Source: Mucidula mucida
Taxonomy: Eukaryota; Basidiomycota; Agaricomycetes; Agaricales; Physalacriaceae
Direction of reading: 5' to 3'
Assembly: GCA_015501055.1 (NCBI GenBank)
Contig: JADNYV010000159.1
Span: 22,634-86,633, forward strand
DNA length: 64,000 bases
Shown here: positions 1-13,062 of the stretch, piece by piece
Position numbering within the stretch: the first letter of the stretch is position 1
Layout: the number at the start of each line of letters is the position of its first letter
Position numbers and translations under genes: made by a program
The notes under the pieces: model-generated
What the model saw: the letters and a program-made list of their open reading frames with translations, nothing else
The model's database searches: none
Told to the model about the DNA's origin: nothing

Positions 1-1593
1 AACAATGGAAAGAGTCATGAGTCTTCGTATGTGATACTTTTCCACGCCGTATTCAAGAACGCTGACCGTCCGACTGACAGACGTGTCACGGTTATCGGTG
101 CTTGCGTGAAACGTGTTGCAGATTCCGGCCTATGGAAAAGTCTCCCGTGGATGTAGCTGTAAGGAAAACAACGCTTGTGACCAAAGTGGGGCGCTTATTC
201 ATTCTCACCTCGAATCCCACAAATACGATTACTCTTTGTAGCCTTGACTTACTCTGCCTTACACCTACTTATGGGGCATCTGCATAATCGTTATCAACTG
301 TACTATCACTAGCGTCTACTACTCCCACTTTAGATTTCTGCCGGGCTCCGCGACGTCTTGGGTTGTTCGTATGGTATCGTATTCCTGTTTTTCTCTCGCA
401 GCGTCTCCCCTTTCCATATGTGTTTATCATCGTCAGATTTCCCACAAGGCGGCGGACATCGACGGGGTCCGAATCTAGTGGCGACCTCTCTCTCGTTTTA
501 TGCGTAAGTAGTGCGTTGGCTCCATGTCTCGTTTTCATTGAAGAAAGTCAATCCCGCATCCAACTTGAAGGCAGGCCAGAACTCTGCATATCTCTATCAT
601 TCGTCCTTAACGCCACTTTCTATATAGCTCCTAACGCATCGAAGTCCCACACTGAGGTTGTAGAAACGGGGCATATATTTGGAGGAGGCATTAGTGGGGC
701 ATGGTACCCAGCAAGGACGCGATGTGATCGATCGGGACGCGACTTGAGATGAGCTTTCATTTCGGTCTTCCTCGTCGCTATCTACGCGTTGTCGTCATCC
801 CTATCTTTATCGCTGCCTTCTATGTCGACGTTACTTTGAACGCCCACTGGAAAGCGGAATAGAAAGCGGTCTTGTTGGTTTCCATTGACTTGGCGCGTGG
901 AGATGAAAGCAGGTAATTATCGATACATACGTCTAGGACACTCCACGCCTGTGCCAACTGTAAACAAAGGAGCGGGAGAAGATAACACTCGCGGGTCTTT
1001 TCCGCGGGGGTTGAAATTTGGAATTCGCGCAATAAATACACTGACCCCATGTGTGCGCCGAATATCAATTCCACTGTCCGCCTGCCACCCATCCTCTGAC
1101 TACCCGCCTGTCATAAGACTGAATAGTGTACTCATGATTATCCGATGCCGGAGATTGCTTTCCTCCTCGTCATGAAGGTTATGAAGCCAATAGGGGAATA
1201 TTGCTTGCTTCGAGACAAAGATAAACGAACGACAGATGAACTCTAAATTGCAAGGTGATACAGTATGCAGGCAAACACAATGTGGCGCAACTGCGCCCGT
1301 ATACTGCGTAGAAACGTCCATACGACAGTAGTACTTTTTGGTGGTAAGATGGTATAGATCAGAGCAGTCATGAAAGCATGCGTTGGTGATGGTTGATAGA
1401 GGGAAGGTGGGGAGGGGAGTTGTAGATAGGAATAAATAAAAGAAAAGCAAAACAAGTCAAATGAAAAAAGACACATGATGTTACAATCCAATGCTACAGC
1501 CCAAAAACAAGGAGATGTCCTGCTCCCATGCGGTGGTTTACAGGAAGGAAATGAAGAAATGAATAAAGATATATATGGTCGTGTCTGGCGCTA
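1..1593. other. No confident gene
   Basis: I see only short open frames without recognisable domains. The last 100 bases upstream of 1594 are probably the 3' untranslated region of the neighbouring minus-strand gene. Confidence 0.4.
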
Positions 1594-3347
1594 CTAGGCG
1601 CCGACACCACCAACAAAGCACCATTTCTGGACAAAAGCTTTGTACAAGTCATCGGATGACGACGGGGGGACTCAGTCAGTCTCGACCGCGGGGGTGGAGG
1701 AGCCTTGAGCATGGGCGGGGGAGACTTGGGCGGAGAAGTCGAAGGGAATGGAGCAGGAAGCGAGGCTGGGACTTCCGTCTTGGAAACGGCCGCCTCCCTC
1801 CTGGGGCGCTCCAAGATAGGACTCGGCGTCTCGTCCTCGTCATCGTCGTCATCACTGCTCCCGCTGTGAGAAAGCACGGGCGTAGCAGGTGATGATGGCA
1901 TCCAGAATACTCCCTCGTTGGGCTTCGACGACGGTTTGGCGTAGTTGGCCAATTTGAACCCGCGGAGGCGCTTTTCGAGAGCCTCGGCAGAAGTCGTACG
2001 GACATGGACAGCCTGCCCAGGCGGGGTGGGAGGTGGAGTCGCTGGCGTCGCAATTACCGTTGGGAAGGGAACTGTCGAGGTAATTGGAGGTGAGGTGTTG
2101 CCTAATTAAAAAATAATCAGTATCTTTACACTACCACATGCGAGAATACACACACCTTTGGAAAATTGTACGCGATAGTTCTTGCCATCATTATTGTCCC
2201 ACCATTCGCCACCTCCAGCCGCGTATCGGACGACCAGGTACATGGTACGCGAGGCCAGCGAAGGCGCGTAATCCTCCAAGCGGATGGTATAGTGGAAACG
2301 ATCCCAAGCTTCTGGGACAATTCCGGCAGCAATGTCACCCACTGTAAGCGGCGAGATGGAGACGGGCAAACAGGGAAGCGAGGCGGAGTAATGCCCTGCA
2401 ACCTCTGATGTGGTTTGCCAATCGTCCAGAGTAAAACGCACGTAGACGTGCTTCTCGAATGAGACGTTGCGTACGAGGAGCGTGCCCGTGATGGTAAGGC
2501 TTTTCATGCGAATGCTTTCGATAATGACGTGACGAGGTGGGTTGGGATTAGGAATGGTGTCGGCCTGCAGAGTATACGCCGGTGGCTGCGCAGGAGGTGT
2601 TATGGGAAATGGAAATCCTTGTTGGGGAGCCTCGCTATCCGTCTCTGGTTCCTCGAGCGATAACAAAGAGGCCGGCTTGGCCGAACGATTGAACAAACGT
2701 ACGGTCTCGAGCTGTTGCTCGGGAAAGTGAACATTCTTGGGAGTGGAAACGCTCTGATCGGAGCCGGTAGGACTAAGGAGTTCGAGTGCAGGAGTGGAAG
2801 GCGCTGAACGCGCGCGTAAATGAAGGGAATGTTTCGGGAGGGAAACGATATTAGGAGAGGACGATGATCCTTTCAGCGATGACTTTAGTGGTTTCCCATT
2901 GCTCAGCAGGATGGGGGAGCTGGAGGTCCTGCTGGGACTAGGTCGTAAAAGTGGTTGATATATTCGGGGAGAGGGCAGAGGAGACGGCGACGGGGAACTG
3001 CGTGGAAACGGTACGGGACCAGTGTTTAGTTGCAGCCTGAATTTGATGGGAGGTGGCTGGTGCGACTCCTCATCGCTGTCACTCGAGTTGGAACTGCTGT
3101 TATCTTGATGCAAGTGAAAGTGAGGGGGCGCGCGCCGGGGTAGCGCGCCAAGTGAAGCGAAAGCGCCTGGACCGCGTTCGTTAGTGTAGGACCGACGGTG
3201 GGTCGGACGGCCAACAGGCGTCGTGACGGGCGTCGTCGTTGTCGAGGACGGCGTCGAGTAGGGCATGAAGGAGGACTTGGTGGCAGGAAACCAAGAACCT
3301 GTTTTGTAACAACTCGGCCATTCCTTGGTGTTCTTTTTTCTCGTCAC
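1594..3347 (-). CDS. CBM21-domain protein, PP1 glycogen-targeting regulatory subunit (Gac1/GIP2-like)
   Basis: This encodes a likely regulatory subunit that tethers type-1 protein phosphatase to glycogen. The first exon has a long Ser/Pro-rich, low-complexity N-terminus. A CBM21 domain follows, with the characteristic stretch around FEKHVYVRFTLDDWQT and a late block containing GGEWWDNNDGKNYRV. One intron (2102-2155, GT..AG, phase 1) joins it to a second exon rich in Ser/Pro and an acidic run of Asp. The start may be the ATG at 3347 or, more likely, the one at 3266 (MPYSTPSS). The true C-terminus appears to be YKAFVQKWCF...GVGA with a stop at 1594-1596, but it is reached only if one base is added in a run of six C (plus-strand G at 1664-1669). 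As written, the frame instead runs on to 1494. Family call is firm; PP1 binding is inferred. Confidence 0.85.
2102..2155 (-). other. Intron of the CBM21 gene
   Basis: It begins GTGTGTATT and ends TTAATTAG on the minus strand. Splicing gives K-G-N-T-S-P-P and keeps the frame open on both sides. Confidence 0.8.
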
Positions 3348-5508
3348 CCTGAGTTTGTGTTAGATTCAGATCACTCCACAACATCCCGATCGCATCTTCA
3401 CACGGCTTATCTACCTGGCAATCCGTTTTCGTCCATTTTCGTGTCAGCTCAATTACCCTTGTCCAATCAGCGACGCGTCTCGCCCCTTCCACCATTTTCC
3501 TCGCGCGTTCTCGCCATTTTTTCTCAGAAAACATACACACGTACGCTCACGTCTCCTGCGCTCCTTCCATTTTAGTCTAGAACACGCCGAGAGTACTTTA
3601 TTTACCTCCTTTTGGCCCCAACGTTTTATCGATGACACATCCACAAGGCCCTGTGCGTCATACATTCATCATACTCTTTCAGCCAACTTTCAGCGACCAT
3701 ACGCCTATCCTAATTCTCGTCTCTTCAGACCTTCCGAGTATCAATCCATCGTACTCAAGAGATCTAGTCATCCTCCCAACTGTCAGATCTGCATCTCACA
3801 CTCGTCCTTTCCCCCCTTCCGTTCGTTGGCCGCATCAGTCATTCGGCTACACTATGTAGTATCGCCCTAACCTACGGCCGAAGCAAAATTCTGCTTATTC
3901 CGCAGTGGAATAGGGTTCGGCCGTGTCTCATACTATCCGTCGTCTCGGGAATCATCCCCGCTTCGGTTGGGTATCGCTTCGTTAAATACATACCATTCAG
4001 TTGATCTTCACACACTCTTCCTTCTCCATTCTTCGGCGGAACCGGATTCCCTCGCCAGCTGCCGGGATATCGTTCCGCTATACCTTACCAGGTTGTTGGC
4101 ACTCCTAGTGAGGCTGTGCTTCGAAACTAACAACGCTTTTACCCATTCTTGAGCTCGAATTAGACTGTCTATCATGGCCTTTGATCCTATCAAGCGCTCT
4201 CGAGCTGCCTCGTTAAGCTTAGTTTTCCCTTGGCTGAACAGCTGCTTGATAGGCTGGGTTCAAATTATCCTTGCATTTAGTTGCTAGGCTGGCAAGTGGT
4301 TCTATCTGACGCGACTTGGAAACTGGCTTCTCCCACCGTGCCAGCAACTGCCATTGCCACCTTCGCGCCCCATCCGTCAACCATAGGCACTCATGTCAAA
4401 CCTATTCTTATCATTCTTCTACCATAGATTCCGCTGCTCGCGTTCACTTACAGGTCTGCAGTTGCCGCTGCGGCCCTAGCGCCACAGTCACTTCTGCACT
4501 CCTCCCTCCCCGTTGTTGGGAGCCACTGTTCTAGCGATACGAATGATCCTACAATGGCATCGTCGCACCCTCTCTTCCCGGTTGGATACCAAGGATATGG
4601 AAAGCCTTCTCACACGTCGACCGAAATGGATTTTGCTCTCCGCGTGTTCCGGACGAGGAGGGGTGGAAGTCATTCCGCCCATGCAGTTCGAAGTCAGCGA
4701 AGCACCATTGTCCTCGGCATCGCCGACGACTTTTACTCACCCTGGCTTGTCTTTAAAGTCCGATTCAATACATTTCGCACTGTGGGACCATACGATTTCT
4801 CACGCACCTCTCGTGCTATCCAAGTTTCCCTGACGAATAACCTTGAGGAGGGTCGTTCCTTTCTTGTTTTTTAATCTCCTTATCTTTACTCTCTTGCATC
4901 TTACTCTACGTCACGTTGACGGTACTCCAGGGTTGCCTCTATAGTTTCGCGAGAATGAGATACTGTGGTGTTTTCATCCTTCTGGCGTTGAACTTGTAGA
5001 TGTGCACCGAGTTCCACACCACCACAATCAAGGGTGAACTCGGTCAAACTCAATCTGAAATTCGTGCCCGATTCAGTCGACGACATTTTTTTAATCGATC
5101 GCATATTGCACGTCGATGGGGGTAATAAGTAAGAGGACGCGTCTCCCATCAACAAAGCTTGCCTGGTGCCTGGAACCTCGAGGAATGCAAGAAGAATGTG
5201 TATTCTCTATAGACTATCTATCATCCATCTCACGCTTGATGCACAGAATGCTGAGCCTGTAGCGGCGATAGTTCACCTTGACGTGCGTGTGCTATCGAAA
5301 TTCGGGAACTGGGGTTGGTTGCATCAATATCACGCCATGGCTGGAGATCTTTGAACGCTCGACGCTCTGCAGGGTTCCACGACGCGTATCGCCTATCACT
5401 GGACGTCTTACAGACTCCGAGCTCGTCCGGCGACTTCTGACAGCTGACAGACAGGCTTCAAACTCGGAGGATTTAGATTCTTTGCGCTGACCTAGATAAA
5501 AAAAATTG
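3348..5508. other. Long stretch without a confident gene
   Basis: About 2.2 kb between the CBM21 gene and the tRNA. The first few hundred bases should hold the CBM21 promoter and leader. Open frames of up to 106 codons on the plus strand near 4.5-4.9 kb and of 84 codons on the minus strand near 5.0 kb show no domain I recognise. Confidence 0.4.
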
Positions 5509-5580
5509 GGGGACACCCAGGATTGAACTGGGGACCTCCAGAACTTCAGTCTGTTGCTCTCCCAACTGAGCTATGTCCCC
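5509..5580 (-). tRNA. tRNA-Phe (GAA), intronless
   Basis: The minus strand folds as a cloverleaf. The acceptor is GGGGACA with TGTCCCC, the D arm is GCTC..GAGC, and the anticodon loop is CTGAAGT with anticodon GAA. The T arm is CCCAG-TTCAATC-CTGGG. A run of eight T follows a few bases downstream (plus-strand A run near 5498-5505), a normal RNA polymerase III terminator. The base after the acceptor stem (position 73) is C, whereas tRNA-Phe normally has A, and the first anticodon-stem pair is a mismatch. It may be a divergent copy or carry a sequence error. Confidence 0.85.
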
Positions 5581-6604
5581 TGAAGACAGCTCAATTGATC
5601 ATTCTCTATTAGTTCATCATCTTCCTCTCAAATCAACTAGCATTCAATCTGCGATCCAAGATATTGAGTGGAACAAGAAACAATCAAAAAGGAATAATAG
5701 AAGCCTTTGAACCGCTCATCAGACTAACTTGACTCGTCACGGTTGCGCCACTCTTAAATATTCGCTGAGCCTCATCATCATCATGTGCAGTGGTGACGGT
5801 TTTGTTATCAGATTACACCTATTGATTCTCGCTGTTGCATTTGTCCAGCGTGTGAGGATAGGTGTCAGCTCTACACCAACTACGCCCCCCTCGAAGACTC
5901 CTAGTGAATCTTCCTTCCGCTACCCAATCCGCCGATGGAGTACTAGACTCCAAGCTTCCCGGTTCCGAACCCAAGCTACTTCTAGGTCGGAAACGAGTGG
6001 AGAGCGGATGACGATCACATTAGCTCGGCACTTCAAGGACCCCCCTAATTATGTAGCGCCACACTCATACTGATAAGGATGATACCATCGTACACTTCAT
6101 GCAATCGTAGGGTCATTACTCGCACCTTATGCTTGTGCCGTGGAGCTTACATCTATGGAATCCTACGAGATCCAGCTGCAGTTTAAATGCCTGATACTAT
6201 TACTACGATGTCAGTTTGGCTGACAGTGACAGTCGACACACTGCTGCTTTGAATCGAGTCCAAAGGTTGCGCGCGCGATTAGAACTTATCGCCCAATGCG
6301 TTGACTGTACTCGGCCATTCGGTTGAACGCTGCTCTGCCTGTCAGTCTAGATCCTAGTGGATCAAAGTTGTAGACACTTTGGACTTTCCGGAGTGCGCGT
6401 CGGTTGTTAGCCAATGGCCGGGGACGGTGGTCGATACAATCGATGGTGCCTCATGAGTCAGATAGTCGAGCCGCGGCGCCAGAGCGCAGATATCACACAT
6501 TGGAAGCGGACGACGATAAGGTGCCTGGATTAGATGTTCGATAAACACGGTCACGGAAAACTCTAGTCAAGCATCTCGGAACATCCATTGTCAACGAAGA
6601 TATA
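5581..6604. other. Intergenic, nothing recognised
   Basis: A 114-codon open frame at 5729-6073 with a hydrophobic segment is present. It has no recognisable domain and no splice support. Confidence 0.35.
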
Positions 6605-8785
6605 TCAAAGACCTATCGCACGTCCTCCGCCGTTAAATCTGCGGAACTCGTCAACATAGGTGTGTTGTTCCGTCCTGGTCACAAGGTCCACCGTAGTCTG
6701 CTCGACACGCATCGTGTTTACACCCATCGCGCCTGAATACAAGGTATATGCGCCAAGCTCCGCGTTTGACGCAAGATCGACCTCCTCATGATTGATACGA
6801 GGACCAAGTGAACCTTAGATAACCGGGAACAAAGGAAAGGCGTAAGCCTTGTGGAACGGAGAATACGAAAGAGACCGACATACCGATAACCCGAGTAGGA
6901 ATGGCGAGATTTGCAGACACGTTTATCACTCCTGCGGACGTAAGAACCTAGATGCTCTTAGCCCAGTCCGAGGTAGAAATGAGGATCTCATACCGCTGCA
7001 GTGATATTTACATTCCCGTCCTCGTCCAATGTACTTCGGTCGGAAAGAAGGAAACCGACGTCTTGGAGCGCATACATCTGACCGGCATTGTCAAATGTCT
7101 GGACTGTGCCATTCTCGCGGATATGAATAATGAATGCAGATATGCCCGACGCGCCCGGTATCGACGCCGAGAAACCATGGTAGAACGTCTGACCAAAGAT
7201 ACCTCCACCGCGGAGCAAAACATGGGCGCCGACATTTTGAGATGTGTCCCCACTTCCATTACGCGATAGCCAAGATACACTGGAGCGCAGTCAGATCAGG
7301 TAAGACTACGTGCAGAGTTAATCCGATACCTGACGGCCGAGGCTTGGCTAAACTGGGACGAGAGTAGCTGAACCGGTCTCGTTAATACGAGTGGTCGACA
7401 GCACCGTGACATTCATCTCACCCGTACGTATCCGCTGAACAGGATATCGCCCTGACTGTCGAGAGTAAGAGAAACATTGACTGGCTTGACATCTAACGGC
7501 TGTACAGCGTCAGTCAGCTGGACACCGGCAGGGACTGTATCCAGCATTCGACCAAAGACCTCAACGCATGATTGCTTGAAATATTCAGGGCTTGCCGCTA
7601 ATCTAGGAGGACAGTTAACACTTAGACAGGATGGAGACGGACGCTTACTGTTGCATGGTTGCATTGCTATCCGCTGCGTATATTCGGAGGTCGGACCGTA
7701 CGGTAACATTTTCAGTGGTCACCAGCGCGCCTTGGAATAGGTCAATTCGAAAAGATGGACTAGCTATAGAAGTAGACTGAACTTACCCCCTTTTTGTCCT
7801 TGCCAATTTAGATACTCGTGGACGCTGCGCCAGATTATCAGGTAAGGAATTCTTGTTTACGACGAACTACTCACACAAGGTCATCGAAGACATCGGGAGT
7901 AGCATCGAAATGAATACCGCCTCCAAGGTTATCCGGTGTAATAGCGCTCTCGTTGACTGTATAAGAGGTATACCGCCGTCGTTTGAACGTACATAATATA
8001 CACTCACCGACTTGGGGAAACCCAGCATGGTGGACACTACCCATTGAATGGCCGCAGGCCGTCAACGTCTTCGCCGGTGGATTATTAACAGAAGCAACGG
8101 AGCGTAGGGCTACGATAGCATCTTGCAGGCTAAAACCAGCTTCTCCATAATTTCGAGAGTCTCCTGCAAGGAACTCTCTGGTTCAGGCACGCCAGTAGCG
8201 CCACCTTCCGTGGCATCGATCCGTCCTCCGCGAAGAGGAACGACCAAGGGCGGATCGGAACAACCGGCGATGGATATCACGACGCTGAGTGCCATTAGAT
8301 CCGCCACTAAGAAGAGTATTCAGTTAGAAACTAAAGATAGAGTGGCTGGACATATACTTGAGACGTATGCATTAGCAAACGGTGCAAAGAAGGCCATAGA
8401 GTCATTCATGGCCGCTCCAGAGTTTTCTGCGCGGTCGGTTTCGAACTGTATCGACGCGTCCAAGCCACCGGTCCCCTCCGCTACGTTCGCAGTCGCAAAG
8501 TCATCTGGCCAAGTTGAAAAAAAGTACTACTCATGATCGCGAACCAGTGAACTCACGAAAAGAAACCCGAATCCACTGAGCAGCGGTTTCTCTGCCCAGG
8601 TTTTGTGCGCCAGAAACATAGTTCGAGCAAGGCGTGATGGCGCGTTTGAAGGTACCGTCGTTGAATCCTTGCGTGTCGACGAGCAGATGCTCGAGCTCGT
8701 CCATGACATGATCGGGCCACACGTACGCGATCACCAGACGTGATGAGATCCACAGAAGAACCAAAGGTGCGAAGAACAGACACAT
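6605..8785 (-). CDS. Secreted fungal heme peroxidase (plant/fungal peroxidase superfamily)
   Basis: This probably encodes an extracellular H2O2-dependent peroxidase. The chosen ATG at 8785 opens a hydrophobic leader (MCLFFAPLVLLWISS) that looks like a signal peptide. The distal heme motif RVSFHD (Arg, His) is created by splicing an intron at 8505-8556, where C joins AT to make His. The next exon has GTGGLDASIQFE and a segment rich in Asn/Ala. A further exon has the proximal-histidine motif LTACGHSMGSVHH followed by FP, near 8.0-8.07 kb. After the catalytic part there is a long C-terminal region (about 7.8 down to 6.6 kb) with several exons, one of them Gly-rich around GIFGQTFYHGFSASIPGASG. 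It ends at TGA 6605-6607. Heme peroxidase is well supported by both histidines; substrate class is not. I did not resolve every intron. Confidence 0.8.
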
Positions 8786-10235
8786 CGTAATGTTGGGAGG
8801 AAGCCAAAGAGCAGATGAGGCCTTATCGAGACTATTAATGGGAACCATTACGGCACTGTTGCGATAGTCGCACACTGGCATTTACTACTACTACTTACTA
8901 GATCTGATGTTAATGGCGAAGCACTCAACTCAGTGAATTACGCGCATGTGAAGGCAACGACGGTTTTGTGGGAAGTTAGGCTGGGACGGAACAGTTTGTT
9001 AATGTATCAGACAGGCATTTTTTGCCCAACTTGCCTACTTGATCCAGCAGCAGGATTTAAAGGTTGACACTGCTCCTGCGCATCGGAGCAGGCGCGTGAC
9101 CTTCTTGCAGTAATAACTGACAAGAACTTCCTCGAGGGCGGAAGACTTCGAGCACTTTATCAGAAGAACCTGAGAATAGCTATCAAGGGTTGAGCAAAAA
9201 GCGACGCGTGATTCATTGAGAACAACGGAAGATATTAGAGAAAAAAACTAGAAGACGTATTATTGAATGGCGAGGAAACCCCTCTGCGTAAAACATACCT
9301 CGTACAATGAAGACGAACGCGCTTAACCATCGTCGACGTCGCCATGGGCTCAGCGACGCGAAGGCGTGTTTGCTTGTTTGCTTGTGGCGGAGTTCTGTTT
9401 ATATCTATACGCCACACGACACGTAATCAGGTCATTGACATCGTAGTTGCCATCTTTCCGAAAAGCACGACAACATGTATAGTAGGCGTCTAGGGCGGCT
9501 GCATCAAGTCACCGTACAAGGAATGGTGATAATGATACGACACCGTTGGAAAGGTATTGTGCATCGTCGGCGATTGTTGCCTGATTCTGTACCCCCAATG
9601 GATGGCATTGCAACCGTATGGCTAAGCGCTGGTGGTGGTCGGAGGAGAGCGATCTTCGGAGCCAGCGGGCCCGAGTAATCCATCGACGAATATTAAAATG
9701 ATCAGAAGCGTTCGGGCAAGTCCAACTCAACCCCGAATGGATGTGGAAAGAACCTTGCGCCACAACCCCAGAACACGAGTGCATGAGTGCTTGGATCACG
9801 ATTCGCATTGAACTTGAAGCTATCAAAGTCCTGCCTTGGGATCCTGGTATACGCCTCTCACCCGAAAAACCCGAAAAGACCTCGTTCCCCAGCTAGTACT
9901 GCATACTGCAAGTCGTAATGGCAGTGGCGTGTGGCAATACGCCGAGTGCACAGCCGTGCCGAAACCGTCCGACGGCAGAAAGGAACATGTGTAACCAGAA
10001 GCGATCGAGACCCGGTCTAGACCCATCCTGCCCAGCTACCTTGAGAAAAGAAATGTCCCACTCCATTTAGGTTACTCGAACGACGGCGACGAACACGACG
10101 GCTTGCGGTCGTATTTGGCTCTCTCCCCCCCTCATCCCGTCCTGAAACACCGGCATTCTGGCCCGCACGATTGTTGCACTACAAATTCATATAATAATCG
10201 CCTCTCGGCCTAACTGACGCCATCTCTGCTGCATT
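8786..10235. other. Divergent intergenic region between peroxidase and prr1-like gene
   Basis: It should contain the promoters of both flanking genes, which are transcribed away from each other. A short CTA/TTA microsatellite lies at 8882-8900. No coding signal is convincing. Confidence 0.5.
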
Positions 10236-12707
10236 ATGGACCATTCTAGGCGCATGTACCAGCCAATCTCGTCTTCTAGCGGCGCCTACCCTTCAGGTGG
10301 CTTTGCAGCCCCCAGCTATACCCATAATCCAGCTTCAGACGGATACGGCAATCCGTGGCCCCGGACATCCAATTCCCGGGACGAGAATCCAATGAACATC
10401 AATGTCAAGACCGAAATCAGAGACCAACATCCACCGAGAATGGATCCCGGCGCGGTTGACGATGGTATGCATACCACTAGTGACTTTGTGAAGAAGCTAT
10501 TCAAGTACGTGTCTTGTTGGCGCTCGGTCGCCCCCATTTCATCCAGTCTCGTCTAGAATGCTGGAGGATCATACTTTCCAACACATCGTATGCTGGGGAC
10601 CCCATGGAGATTCGTTCGTGGTCAAGGACATGAACGAATTTACCAAGACGGTTCTACCGCGAATGTTCAAACACCAAAACTTCGCTTCCTTTGTCCGCCA
10701 GCTCAACAAATACGACTTCCACAAGGTCAAGAACACCGACGACAACTCGTACGGCGAACAGGTAATGTCCGAGATTTCTTACGGTGTTAGAATGCTGATT
10801 GTACCTATACTTAGTCCTGGACTTTCCGGCATCCAGACTTTCATGCTGACAGACCCGACGCACTTGACAACATCAAGCGCAAAGTCCCCGCGTCCCGCAA
10901 ATCTTCCGCCCCAGCCCGCCGCTTCCTCCTCCTCTCCTCCACTCGCCCCATGCCGCCGTCGACGGACGTTGACTACCTGCAGTCACAAATCGAACGCCTA
11001 ACCCAGGCGCAAGAGAAATGTCTGCCCACGTCCGTAACCTCGAGCGTAACTACCACGATGTACTCGTCGAGATGGTTGGCTTCCAGAGGAATATGGCACA
11101 GCAGGATGGCCTTATGCAAAACCTCATCCAATACTTCTACAATCTAGTCGTTCCCAAGTGAACGGTAATCCCTCTCCTGCATCTTCCTCGTCAATGCCCC
11201 TCCACCAGTATTATCCCCTGGGTCGTCCGACTCAAATCCTTTCTTGCCCCACGCGAAACCTTGCGCATGGTCCATCCTGACGCTGCCAGCGCCAGTTTGC
11301 AGCAGATGAACGAGATGTCACGTTTGTCGAGTGTAGGTACGACTGGAATACCGGTGGCCCACTCTCCAGCGATGGCAGCAATGGCAGACCGCCAGTAGAA
11401 TATGGGCTGCTGCAGCCAATGCTGGCCTAATAAATCCTGACGGCACTCCTCGCGCCGGCTCATCGTCCTCCTCAATGCCCTCGTCATCGATGGGAGCGCC
11501 TGGTTCAGGAATTGGCGAAATCAAAAGCCGCGTAGAGGCACTGCAGCGTATCGAGGAACTACAACGGATGCGCATGGGAATGGCTAGCGCTATGGGTATC
11601 AATATTCCTCCGCCTCCCCCATTTCCTCACAGCCGGAGAGCCAACAGTCCGATATCGACGACGAAGAAGAGATGGTAATGCCTACCGTTACCAATAATAC
11701 GACTTCTTCCCCAGAGAGTCTAACTTCCCCTTCTCAAGCGTCCCCGCCTCAACAGCAACAGTTCGCGTCGTCCTCATCCTCCGCGGTAGCGTCTACGAAT
11801 AGTGGTTTTCAATGGCCCGACGAGGGTATGCATGAAGGTCTCCAGGTGTACACTGTTGGCACCTTCTCCCCAAGGATAGCAGCTGGGGCTTTGAGCAGGG
11901 GTGGGACGAGGGTCCATCGACATCCACACCTCCCGGCTCTGCAAATGTTACATCCCCACCACCGCAGATGCAATCCGCACCTTCATCATCCTCGCAGAAA
12001 TTGCGAGTACGGCGCTCAACATACGTCCCTGGATGGGCCGTTCCCCACGAGTACTGTTGGTGGACGACGACGCTGTTTCAAGGAAATTGAGCAGCAAGTT
12101 TCTGCAGGTCTTCGGTTGTGCGATCGACGTCGCAGTCGACGGTGTTGGCGCCGTGAACAAGATGAACCTGGAGAAGTATGACCTGGTACTAATGGTACGG
12201 ATTTTCTGCCTTCTACATTTCCATTTTTCTCATTTATCGTAGGACATCGTCATGCCTAAGCTGGACGGCGTTTCCGCTACGTCGCTCATTCGAAAGTTTG
12301 ACCCCATGACGCCCATCATTAGCATGACCTCGAACAGCAAGCCGAACGAGATCATGACCTACTACTCCAGTGGGATGAACGACGTACTGCCTAAACCCTT
12401 CACGAAAGAAGGTCTTCTCGGTATGCTCGAGAAGCATCTCAGCGGGCTGCGCGAGATTGGCCGGGCGAGTACTTCCATACCGCGGCAGCTCACACCGGGT
12501 AGCAACAACGAGATCATCTCGTATGGCGTGGCAGAGGACTCGGGGAGGGTGAACCCCCTAGCGGGGATGGGTCTCACGGACGAACAGTACAATACGATCT
12601 TGCAGAATATTGTTGGGACTGATTCGTTCAATGGGGAGAAGCGCGGTCTCGACGATGACGATGATGGCCGTTCTGGGAAGCGGGGGCGGTTCGAGGTTGT
12701 TGAGTAG
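10236..12707 (+). CDS. prr1: Prr1/Skn7-type transcription factor (HSF DNA-binding domain + response-regulator receiver)
   Basis: This is a two-domain stress regulator at the end of fungal phosphorelays. Exon 1 (10236-10504) ends inside the HSF domain. The intron 10505-10556 rejoins K to MLEDHTFQHIVCW. The HSF recognition region contains FASFVRQLNKYDFHKV. A second intron begins at the GT after CAG near 10762 and splices to SWTFRHPDFH. A coiled coil with QSQIERLTQAQE follows. The C-terminal receiver has RVLLVDDDAVSRK, the phospho-acceptor Asp in DIVMPKLDG just after an intron near 12197-12242, and LPKPFTKE with the conserved Lys. The linker between 11.01 and 12.05 kb is not open in one frame: about nine frame changes are needed, nearly all equivalent to one missing base. 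Both ends of the protein are well conserved, so sequence error is as likely as decay. Confidence 0.85.
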
Positions 12708-13062
12708 GCTGGCTTTCGACTGATTTTTGTAGCTACTGTATCCATACTACTACTATTGAGGTGAGGTTAATGTGCAATGCTCTTGGGATCTTTAATGCTT
12801 TATGTTTAATGTTATTGGCTGGTTTAGAGTGTACTACTAGAATCCGTTGATCGATATTGTACTGTTGCATCTTTTGGCCCAACATGAATCCAACAACGAT
12901 CACGAGCACGTGGCACATTGTTCTTGCCTTTGACCCACCATTGTCTCCCAATTACGGCGAAGTCACGGGCTTCTATAAATTGGCACATGTCGCGCGCGAT
13001 TCTTTTTTGTTTACAGCCAGCAAACACCTTCACCACATCTATTTTTCTGCTCGTTATTCGCC
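12708..13062. other. Intergenic; 5' flank shared with the FunK1 copies
   Basis: From about 12.89 kb the sequence resembles the 5' flanks of the other two copies: the ends of the CCACCATTGTCTCCCA and CACCTTCA..CATCTA tracts recur at 47.38-47.50 kb and, inverted, at 37.98-38.10 kb. No separate gene is seen. Confidence 0.5.

Noticed and set aside
5729..6073. Open frame of 114 codons with a hydrophobic stretch
   Set aside because: Composition is unlike the real genes nearby, and there is no conserved motif.
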